Shown: piece by piece, positions 1-6,904 of the stretch
Layout of the letters: each line of letters opens with the position of its first letter
Position numbering within the stretch: position 1 is the stretch's first letter
From: an uncultured Bacilli bacterium
Lineage (GTDB): Bacteria; Bacillota_I; Bacilli_A; RF39; UBA660
Direction of reading: 5' to 3'
NCBI GenBank assembly: GCA_934140355.1
Contig: CAKPBH010000027.1
Coordinates: forward strand, 1 to 18,487
DNA: 18,487 bases
The notes under the pieces: model-generated
Seen by the model: only the letters and a program-made list of their open reading frames with translations
Database searches by the model: none
Told to the model about the DNA's origin: nothing
Program-made: the position numbers and the translations under genes

Positions 1-2443
1 AATAAATCATCACAATCTGTACCAAAACAACAAACAAAGTAACAACAATAAACATTTTATTTTTAAAAATATTAGAAAGTATATTCAACCTTACCGTTCT
101 AGCAGAAAAACTATTAAAAATACTCATAAAGATAAATAATCCAAAGAAAGCAGTTAATAAATAGCGATTGTCTGGACTATAACGAAATAAATTTTTGACA
201 AAATCAAGTTTCAAAAAAGATAAACAAATCAAAGAAGAATAAGCCCCTGTAATCATAATTTCATTTAACATATAAGAATTAATAATCGCTTCTCGTCTCT
301 TTTTTGGTTTTTCTTTCATATAATCAAGAATTGGTGGTTCAAAAGAAAAGGCAAGTCCAGCCAAAGTATCCATCACCATATTAATCCATAGCATCTGAAT
401 AACAGTAACAGGTGCCCCTATTCCAATAAAAGGACCAATAATGGAAATACTAACAGCACAAAGATTAACCGTTAGTTGAAAAATAATAAACTTACGAATA
501 CTTTTAAAAATTGTCCTTCCATAAAGAACCGACGCTGCAATTGAAGCAATATTATCATTAAGAATCACAATATCAGCAGCCTCTTTTGCTACCTCCGTCC
601 CACTGCCCATTGCAAAACCAACATCAGCCTTCTTTAAAGCTAAAGCATCATTAACCCCATCCCCTGTCATTCCCACAACCAAATCCAGAGATTTTGCAAT
701 ATCTACCAATCTGCTCTTATCACTAGGCATTGCTCGGTACAAAACCGATAAACGAGGAATAATTTTTGCCACTTCTTTATCACTCATTTTAGACAACTCT
801 AAACTACTAATCACGACACCATCCTCTTTCAAAATACCTGCTTCCCTAGCAATTGAAAGTGCCGTTCCTTGATTATCCCCCGTAATCATTACCGTCTGAA
901 TTCCTGCACCTTGAATTAACTCTATTCCTTGACAGGCTTCTTCTCTAATATCATCCCTTATTATCAAGAAACCAATCAAAACCAAATCTTCTAAATCACT
1001 TCTTTCTCCTTCTCCATAACAAACTGCCAAAACCCGACTTCCTGTTTCTGTTATTTTTTTTAATTTCTTTTCTATTCCCTCCTTATTCAAAAATAACTTC
1101 TTAAACCCTTCCTCATCTAAATAACGAGATATTTTCGGAAGTAACATCTCCGGTGCCCCCTTAACGTAGCGATATTTCTTACCATCATCTAAAACAAGGG
1201 AACAAGAGTATTTCCGATCACTCGAAAACCGCGTTTGTCGCAAAATCTTTCCTCCATCAAGAGAAGAAATTTTTAAATAATTCATAATGGCTCTATCTGT
1301 AATATTTCCTCCAATAGAAGTTCCCACTTCCTTATCATAAACACTTTCATTATTATAAAAAAGACTATGTACAAAGTACTTTTGATATCTAGACTCTAAC
1401 TGATGAGTTTTTGCTAATTCATGTCCGTTTCCTAACATCACTCCAACTACCTCTAAACTCCCCTTTGTAATTGTCCCCGTCTTATCCGTAAATAATAAAT
1501 TTAAACTTCCTGCAGTTTCTATTCCTACCAATTTTCTAACTAAAACATGACTTTTCAACATTCGTTTCATATTTGAAGATAATACCAAATTAACAAGAAG
1601 TGGTAATCCTTCTGGCACACTAACAACAATAACCGTAACACTAAGAGTCAAGGCATGTAAAAGATAAGCGAAAACCAGAGAAAAATCACTTAATGTTGCT
1701 ATAATTTTTCCAAGTTGAAAACCATTTGCTATCACAATCTTACTAAACAAATAACTGACACTAACCAAAAATGCTCCAAAATAACCTAATTTACTAATAG
1801 AAATAGCCAAAGTATTTAACCTTTCCTTTAATGGAGAAGTTCCACTATTTTCTCCTAATTCTTCAACCATTCTCCCATAATAAGTATTATTTCCCACCTT
1901 ATCTACCCGAATTAAAGCATATCCTTCCAAAACAACACATCCCCGATAAACAACAGAACCCTTCCACTTAGAAACACTAGCCGCTTCTCCACTAATCATG
2001 GACTCATCTATTTCTAAAGTTCCTGTAACAAGAGCCCCATCCGCTCCAACTTTATCCCCCGATTCTAAACAAAGAATATCCCCTACAACAATTTCATTTG
2101 CATATACTTCCTGTACTCTTCCCTCTCGCATCACTCGACACTTTATTCTAGAAGCATCCCGCATCATTCGATCAAAGGCTTTAGAAGAACCATACTCACT
2201 AATCGTTGAAATCAAAGAAGCTAAGATGATCGCAATAACAATCCCTATAGTTTCATACCAATCAAAATCTTGAAACAAAAATAAAGTCTTAATCGCCAAA
2301 GCAATCAGCAAAATTTTAATAATCGGATCGCCTAAACTTTCAAGGAAAAGGCCAAAAAAACTATCCTTCTTCCCCATTGTAATTTCATTCGTTCCATATT
2401 TCTTTCTAGATTCAATTACTTCGTTCTTTGTAAGTCCGTTCAT
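1..2443 (-). CDS. Calcium-transporting P-type ATPase (PMCA-like), C-terminus beyond window
   Basis: Predicted membrane pump that expels Ca2+ using ATP. The frame is open for 814 codons from an ATG at 2443 to the left edge, so the C-terminus is missing. Landmarks: actuator-domain loop SGE at 151-153 (TGE in most P-type pumps), M4 motif PEGL at 277-280, phosphorylation site DKTGT with Asp320, KGAPE in the nucleotide domain, and TGDGVND at 593-599. M5 reads FQLTVNLCAV and M6 has N688 and D692 in WINMVMDTLAG. Both resemble plasma-membrane Ca2+-ATPases and suggest one Ca2+ site rather than the two of SERCA. The start is supported by AGGTG at 2451-2455, seven bases upstream. The gene diverges from the polysaccharide genes and seems less AT-rich than they are, so it is probably the ancestral chromosomal flank. 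The family is certain; the ion is inferred from the M4-M6 residues. Confidence 0.93.
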   Translation of the reverse strand, partial: MNGLTKNEVIESRKKYGTNEITMGKKDSFFGLFLESLGDPIIKILLIALAIKTLFLFQDFDWYETIGIVIAIILASLISTISEYGSSKAFDRMMRDASRIKCRVMREGRVQEVYANEIVVGDILCLESGDKVGADGALVTGTLEIDESMISGEAASVSKWKGSVVYRGCVVLEGYALIRVDKVGNNTYYGRMVEELGENSGTSPLKERLNTLAISISKLGYFGAFLVSVSYLFSKIVIANGFQLGKIIATLSDFSLVFAYLLHALTLSVTVIVVSVPEGLPLLVNLVLSSNMKRMLKSHVLVRKLVGIETAGSLNLLFTDKTGTITKGSLEVVGVMLGNGHELAKTHQLESRYQKYFVHSLFYNNESVYDKEVGTSIGGNITDRAIMNYLKISSLDGGKILRQTRFSSDRKYSCSLVLDDGKKYRYVKGAPEMLLPKISRYLDEEGFKKLFLNKEGIEKKLKKITETGSRVLAVCYGEGERSDLEDLVLIGFLIIRDDIREEACQGIELIQGAGIQTVMITGDNQGTALSIAREAGILKEDGVVISSLELSKMSDKEVAKIIPRLSVLYRAMPSDKSRLVDIAKSLDLVVGMTGDGVNDALALKKADVGFAMGSGTEVAKEAADIVILNDNIASIAASVLYGRTIFKSIRKFIIFQLTVNLCAVSISIIGPFIGIGAPVTVIQMLWINMVMDTLAGLAFSFEPPILDYMKEKPKKRREAIINSYMLNEIMITGAYSSLICLSFLKLDFVKNLFRYSPDNRYLLTAFFGLFIFMSIFNSFSARTVRLNILSNIFKNKMFIVVTLFVVLVQIVMIY

Positions 2444-2453
2444 TTCGTATCAC

Positions 2454-2582
2454 CTAATACATTTTATTAACAAAAAAAGAAAAAGAGAAGAAAGAAAAAG
2501 AAACAATATCAGACAAAAAATACTTAAATTTAAAATCAATAAACCAAATTAATCCCCAAATCATTGTCACCAAATTTTTCAT
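2454..2582 (-). CDS. Possible small hydrophobic protein, 42 aa
   Basis: An ATG-to-TAG frame of 42 codons whose stop lies 10 bases before the Ca2+-ATPase start. The product begins MKNLVTMIWGLIWFIDFK and could form one or two membrane helices. Its second half is Phe/Ser-rich because it reads through a pyrimidine-only tract. No convincing ribosome binding site precedes either the first ATG or the internal Met7, so translation is doubtful. If made, it would be co-transcribed with the pump. Small membrane proteins do regulate some P-type pumps (phospholamban with SERCA, MgtS with MgtA), but nothing in the sequence proves such a role here. Confidence 0.2.
   Translation of the reverse strand: MKNLVTMIWGLIWFIDFKFKYFLSDIVSFSFFSFSFFVNKMY
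2472..2503. repeat. 32-base polypurine/polypyrimidine tract
   Basis: The plus strand has only A and G over these 32 bases, so a transcript of the ATPase would carry a pure U/C leader stretch shortly before the start codon. It is low-complexity DNA. It could be fortuitous in such an AT-rich region, or it could affect leader structure. Confidence 0.6.
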
Positions 2583-2621
2583 GATATAAACATCATTAAG
2601 CCAAATCTAAAATAATCACTA

Positions 2622-2876
2622 TTAAATTAATTCTAAATATTGCATAGCTAAATTGATATTATCATCTCCCTTTCCCTAAATATTAAAAAAGCTCTGCTTT
2701 TTAGCTCACCTTTATTAATCTCGATATTTGTAATCATTTAATAATTTAGCTTATCAATTAATCCATTTATATTTTATATATCTTCCACTAAAAATTTTAA
2801 TAATTTTTCCTTCGTTAAGTATTTTACTTAATATTCTTTCATTTGTAGTTTCACTTAAATTAAAATAATTATTCAT
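2622..2876 (-). pseudogene. Decayed small gene B (about 84 codons, frameshifted)
   Basis: A start with a good ribosome binding site (AGGGAA at 2883-2888, six bases before ATG 2876) opens a 40-codon frame that stops at 2754. Shifting frame in the A/T run near 2765-2775, coding sense continues (NINGLIDKLNY), crosses a TAA at 2738-2740, and goes on through MITNIEINKGELKSRAFLIF. A second shift near 2670-2680 leads to GDDNINLAMQYLELI and a TAA at 2622. The pieces read as one interrupted protein of ordinary composition. I do not recognise the family. The alternative is that only the first 40 codons are a real small gene. Confidence 0.4.
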
Positions 2877-2930
2877 TATACATTCCCTATTTATTGGAAG
2901 AAAATTTTTTTATACTAATATATTTACCAG

Positions 2931-3180
2931 CTATAGTTTTTTTGCAAATTCATTTATTATTTCTCTGATAACTTTCTTTATTAAATTATACTTTTCATAT
3001 AGATTTTCTACTTCTTCAAAATTAGATTCAAATTTTTATAATTCATATATTTGTTTATTAATTATTTTTAATCTTGCTATTAGACTATTTTTTCATTTTT
3101 AAAGTTTTTCTTAAATGTTTTGCATTCATCATAGCCAATTTTATACCAATCTTGAAATACTTATGCATTTCTTGAGACAT
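2931..3180 (-). pseudogene. Decayed small gene A (about 83 codons, frameshifts and a stop)
   Basis: From an ATG at 3180 the sense appears to run MSQEMHKYF, then in the next frame FQDWYKIGYDECKTFKK and on to a stop at 3080. A third frame gives LIARLKIINKQIYEL, a TAA at 3036-3038, and KFESNFEEVENLYEKYN onward to a TAG at 2931. The joined product would be a charged, probably helical or coiled-coil protein. Its stop lies 54 bases before gene B, suggesting a former two-gene operon. Function unknown; family not recognised. Reconstruction across frames is inference, although the protein-like composition of each piece supports it. Confidence 0.4.
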
Positions 3181-3243
3181 ATTATTTTTTTAGCTCAATC
3201 ACTATTTAAGAGTTAATAAATAATAAAAAATCAGTATTCCCCT

Positions 3244-3272
3244 ATACAATCACCAAATAACTATGATATAAT
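3244..3272 (+). promoter_or_regulatory. Promoter for the flippase/glycosyltransferase pair
   Basis: A consensus TATAAT at 3267-3272 is preceded by TG one base upstream (extended -10, TGATATAAT). The -35 position, 17 bases upstream, is only a weak match (ATACAA, 3244-3249), which an extended -10 can compensate for. The ribosome binding site AAAGGAAG (3286-3293) follows, five bases before the ATG at 3299. Confidence 0.55.
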
Positions 3273-3298
3273 TTTATAGAAAATGAAAGGAAGTTCAA

Positions 3299-4750
3299 AT
3301 GAAAAAAAATTCTATTACTAAAAATTATATTTATAATCTCATCTATCAATTGTTTTTAATTATTATTCCCTTATTTACTACACCTTACCTAACAAGAGTA
3401 CTAGGCGCTGAAAAATTAGGAATATATAGTTATACTTATTCCATAGTAACCATCTTTTTTTTAATTGCTGCTATTGGAATTAATACTTATGGCCAAAGAG
3501 AAATCGCCTACCATCAAGATAACAAAAAAAAGAGAAGTATCATCTTCATTGAATTAATGATAATTCGTGCATTCTCTACTGTACTCTCCCTGCTACTCTT
3601 AATTTTATTTTCCCTACTAACTTCAAGATATTCCATTTATTATCAAATGTTTTCTATCTATATTATTGCTAACTTATTTGATATCACTTGGTACTATCAA
3701 GGCGTAGAAAACTTTAAATCCATAGCAATTAAAAATATTATTGTCAAATTTTTCTATTTTATTAGCATATTCCTATTCGTAAAAACAAAAAAAGATTTAG
3801 GAATTTACATATTATTATTCTCACTTTCTACTTTAATAACCAACCTAAGTTTTTGGTTAAAAATTAACAAACAAATTGAATTACCAAAAAAGCAAGAAAT
3901 CAACCCAAAAAGACATCTAAAATATGTCATTACCTTCTTTATTCCTCAAGTAGCCTCTTTGATCTATAGTGTCTTAGATGCTACAATGATTGGTCTTCTC
4001 GATTCTGATATTAAGAATGTATCCTATTATGAACAAGCATCATACATTGTTAAAACTACACTAGTAATTATTACCACAATGGGAAGTGTCATGATTTCCA
4101 AAGTATCCTATGCTTTTTCCAAAAAACAAAAAGAAAAAATTGTGGAATATTTAGAAGAAATTATTCACTTTGTATGGTTAATTGGTTGTGCTCTAACCTT
4201 TGGGATTGCGGCAATTATCAATAATTTTGTTCCTTGGTATTATGGAATAAAATACTTAAAAGTCATCCCAATTGTATACGTTTTATGCCCACTAATCATT
4301 ATTATTGGATTAAACAATGTAATTGGAATTCAATATTTAATTCCTACCAAAAAACAAAATACATACGTTCTAGCCGTTGTTAGCGGAGCTATCTTTAATT
4401 TTATCTTTAATTTTATCTTAATCAAAAAAATCAGTGCTCTTGGTGCTGCCTTTGCCTCTGTCGGAGCAGAATTATTCATTTTATTAATTGAATTATACTT
4501 TGTAAAAAAAGAAATACCAAATTTAAAAATGATGAAACACTCAAAAAAATATCTTTTATTTGGAATACTAATGTTTCTAATCACTTATCAAATTGGAAAA
4601 TTTTTACCACAAAATATTTTAGGAAGCTTAATTCAAATTCTAATTGGATCAATAATATATCTTAGTCTCTTAATCATAAGCAAAGACCAATTTATTACTG
4701 AACATATTATACCTTATACCAAAAATATTTTTAAAAGGAGAAACAGATGA
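3299..4750 (+). CDS. Polysaccharide flippase, MOP/PST superfamily (Wzx-like)
   Basis: A 483-residue, very hydrophobic protein with roughly 12-14 predicted membrane helices and the usual length for Wzx-type lipid-linked sugar flippases. The opening NYIYNLIYQLFLIIIPLFTT and the following PYLTRVLGAEKLG (about 29-41) are characteristic of the polysaccharide_synt/MatE N-terminus. It would move an undecaprenyl-linked glycan or sugar from the inner to the outer face of the membrane. AAAGGAAG five bases upstream fixes the start. The last four bases (ATGA) overlap the next gene, so the two are coupled. No Wzy polymerase is visible in the window, so a role like GacK (proposed flipping of a monosaccharide carrier for side-chain addition) is as plausible as classical repeat-unit flipping. 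Substrate unknown. Confidence 0.92.
   Translation: MKKNSITKNYIYNLIYQLFLIIIPLFTTPYLTRVLGAEKLGIYSYTYSIVTIFFLIAAIGINTYGQREIAYHQDNKKKRSIIFIELMIIRAFSTVLSLLLLILFSLLTSRYSIYYQMFSIYIIANLFDITWYYQGVENFKSIAIKNIIVKFFYFISIFLFVKTKKDLGIYILLFSLSTLITNLSFWLKINKQIELPKKQEINPKRHLKYVITFFIPQVASLIYSVLDATMIGLLDSDIKNVSYYEQASYIVKTTLVIITTMGSVMISKVSYAFSKKQKEKIVEYLEEIIHFVWLIGCALTFGIAAIINNFVPWYYGIKYLKVIPIVYVLCPLIIIIGLNNVIGIQYLIPTKKQNTYVLAVVSGAIFNFIFNFILIKKISALGAAFASVGAELFILLIELYFVKKEIPNLKMMKHSKKYLLFGILMFLITYQIGKFLPQNILGSLIQILIGSIIYLSLLIISKDQFITEHIIPYTKNIFKRRNR
4391..4414 (+). repeat. 12-bp tandem duplication inside the flippase gene
   Basis: Two perfect copies of ATCTTTAATTTT follow each other and are followed by a partial third copy (ATCTTA). 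The unit is a multiple of three, so it yields a repeated hydrophobic IFNF segment in a membrane helix without changing frame. Probably a slippage product. Confidence 0.8.
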
Positions 4751-5865
4751 AAAATATCGTTGTATTTACTTATGGAGACGCAAATAATCCATCCACATGG
4801 TCAAATGTTCCATATTTATTAACCACCACACTAGAAAAGAAAGGATACTCTATCATTAAAGTAGATATATCTACAAAACAAAATATACTTACCTATGGTT
4901 ATAGTTTAATTTGCAAAATGATTCACCCAAAAACTACATATTACTTTGTAAGAAGCAATCTTAACAGAAAAATAGTGGAGAAGAAAATAAAAAACGCAGT
5001 ACAAAAATATGATTCTAACACTGAACTTTATATCAGTATTAGCTTTGACTATTCTCCATCTAAATTTACCAAAAAGAAAGTTCTACTGTTTTCAGATTGG
5101 CCTATGGATTATGCCATAGAAAAAAGATTCAATCGCAACCAAGATTTTATGGAAAGAAAATATATTGCCAAAAATAAAGAAGTGATTGAACAAGCAGATT
5201 ATCGAATTTCATTAATGCAAGACGTTGCAAACTATATGAATAAACATTATCAAAGTAAAACAAATTATTTGGGCAACGTAATTAACAGTTTCTACCCAAT
5301 TAAAGGATTTGAAAAAATAGACAATAGAAATAAAATTACTTTTATTGGCAAAAAATCTTACTATAATGCTGCAAAAGAATTAATTAACGCATTTTTAATG
5401 TTAGATGAAAAAATCATCAACGATAAAAAGTTAGAATTACATATCATTGGAATGACTAAAAATGATTTCAAAGAAATTCAAAATAAAAATATCTTCTTTC
5501 ACGGATACTTAGATAAAGGAAAAGAAGAAGAAAAAGAAAAATACTACCAAATAATAAAAACAACTTTAGTTATTGTAAATACATCCGAAAAATGGGCGGG
5601 GATTTCTTCATTAATTGAATGCATGTACTATTATAGGCCAATCATTACCTCACGCTATGACGAATTTATAAAAACTTTTGGTAAAAACATCAATTTTGGT
5701 TATTACACCAATAATAAATCCAAAGAAATTAAAAAATATCTTGAAAAGATAATTTCCCTACCACCATCAGAATACCAAACACTAGCAAATAATGCTCATG
5801 AAAATGTTACAGAATTTACTTATGATGCTTTTATAGATAAAATTATTAACTTAGTATCAAAATAA
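4747..5865 (+). CDS. GT-B glycosyltransferase (GT4-like, atypical)
   Basis: A 372-residue cytoplasmic protein with no membrane segment. The second half shows a GT4-type Rossmann layout: FIGKKSYYNAAKELINAF at 199-216 (the position of the usual 'GRL..KG' strand-helix), LHIIG at 231-235, then ISSLIE with Glu291 and RPII. In the GT4 E-x7-E motif the first Glu would fall at position 283, which here is Trp, so the donor-binding motif is incomplete. The N-terminal half is diverged, and 115-124 reads FSDWPMDYAI. The start is supported by AAAAGGAG six bases upstream and by the ATGA overlap with the flippase, so the pair probably acts on the same glycan. A hairpin terminator follows. The GT-B fold is fairly secure; the sugar and linkage are unknown. 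Confidence 0.75.
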   Translation: MKNIVVFTYGDANNPSTWSNVPYLLTTTLEKKGYSIIKVDISTKQNILTYGYSLICKMIHPKTTYYFVRSNLNRKIVEKKIKNAVQKYDSNTELYISISFDYSPSKFTKKKVLLFSDWPMDYAIEKRFNRNQDFMERKYIAKNKEVIEQADYRISLMQDVANYMNKHYQSKTNYLGNVINSFYPIKGFEKIDNRNKITFIGKKSYYNAAKELINAFLMLDEKIINDKKLELHIIGMTKNDFKEIQNKNIFFHGYLDKGKEEEKEKYYQIIKTTLVIVNTSEKWAGISSLIECMYYYRPIITSRYDEFIKTFGKNINFGYYTNNKSKEIKKYLEKIISLPPSEYQTLANNAHENVTEFTYDAFIDKIINLVSK

Positions 5866-5905
5866 TAGAAATATAATATTAAAAGAAATTTCTTGTTTTA
5901 AAATA

Positions 5906-5941
5906 GAAAAAACCACATCTAATTTATAGGTGTGGATTTTT
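5906..5941. terminator. Bidirectional intrinsic terminator between convergent operons
   Basis: CCACATC (5913-5919) pairs with GGTGTGG (5929-5935) over seven base pairs including one G-U, with a nine-base loop. An A-run precedes the stem and a T-run follows it, so it can end transcription from both the plus-strand pair and the minus-strand operon that meet here. Confidence 0.85.
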
Positions 5942-5998
5942 GCCATTTAATTTGATAATTCAATTATTTTAAATTTCTTTATACTATCAAAATAAAAA

Positions 5999-6904
5999 TT
6001 ATTTTCCTTTTTTTACTTCGTAAGTACACCAAAATTTAAATAAAATACCTGCTGGATAAAATAAAATACTAAGAAATTTATGATTACTTTCACGAACAAT
6101 ATAACCAAATTGTCTTTTAGCAATTAAAGAAAAACCATCATATAAAATCGCATTCTTTAAACGAATTAGCAATTTAAATCTATAATTCATAAATAGTTTA
6201 GCATTTTCTAGTGCACCAATAGGATTATTATATCGCAATTTTAAACAACTATAAGATAAACCATCTTCCAAATATTCACAAACATAAATCCCCTTATTAA
6301 TAAAAACAGTATCATATTTAAAAGCAATTTTATTCCAAACAATTGCCTCACTCAAAAATCGCTCATCACCGAAAACAGGAAAAGGATATTTTTTTAAAAT
6401 ACTTGTCCTATATACTTCAGACATATCGCCAGTAATTCCTTTGTTATATTTAAAATCTATATCATTTGAAATTACCTCTGCACCAATATAAGGTTTCGAA
6501 ACACTCCTTTTATCTGAATAAATTTTTAAAAAAGATAAGCAAGCTATTTTTTTATTATTATTGTATTTCTCCCAATAATAATTAATTTTTTCTATTGCAT
6601 CATCAGTTAAAAAATCATCACTATCTAATATAATTGTATAATATCCTTTAGCTAATTTTACTCCCTCATTAACAGCTGTATGTTTACCTCCATTTTTCTT
6701 TAAAAAATATCGTATATTAATTTTATTTTCTTCAATAAAACCATTAATTAACTCTTTAGTATTATCAACAGAGCCATCATCAATAATCAACCATTCAAAA
6801 TTTTTATTAGTTTGTTGTAACAAACTTTGATATGCTTTTGAAAGAATATATCCTCTATTATAAGTAGGAGTTAAAATAGTAATTAATTTTGTTCCTTTAC
6901 TCAT
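5999..6904 (-). CDS. Glycosyltransferase family 2 (GT-A)
   Basis: About 301 residues from the preferred ATG at 6904. The N-terminal GT-A domain opens KLITILTPTYNRGYIL (6-21), has the nucleotide-binding DDGS at 42-45, the 'NGGKHTAVNEG' segment at 71-81, and the metal-binding D-x-D region LDSDD at 93-97. The C-terminal third (EVYRTSILKKYPFP and onward) follows the layout of GT2 enzymes that act on capsular or wall glycans. A further ATG at 6913 would add three residues. Neither start has a strong ribosome binding site, and the short overlap (TATGAGTAA) with the upstream stop suggests translational coupling. Last gene of its operon, ending about 60 bases before the terminator. Sugar specificity cannot be read. 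Confidence 0.88.
   Translation of the reverse strand: MSKGTKLITILTPTYNRGYILSKAYQSLLQQTNKNFEWLIIDDGSVDNTKELINGFIEENKINIRYFLKKNGGKHTAVNEGVKLAKGYYTIILDSDDFLTDDAIEKINYYWEKYNNNKKIACLSFLKIYSDKRSVSKPYIGAEVISNDIDFKYNKGITGDMSEVYRTSILKKYPFPVFGDERFLSEAIVWNKIAFKYDTVFINKGIYVCEYLEDGLSYSCLKLRYNNPIGALENAKLFMNYRFKLLIRLKNAILYDGFSLIAKRQFGYIVRESNHKFLSILFYPAGILFKFWCTYEVKKGK

Noticed and set aside
1998..2273. A 91-codon plus-strand frame opposite the ATPase gene.
   Set aside because: It is antisense to the conserved actuator domain of the P-type ATPase. Similar shadow frames at 4330-4584, 7336-7617, 7680-7895, 15418-15675 and 17395-17679 were also discarded.
2686..2702. AAAAAGC-TCT-GCTTTTT inverted repeat resembling a terminator.
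   Set aside because: Only two G-C pairs, and it falls inside the coding sense of the decayed gene (GELKSRAF); too weak to call.
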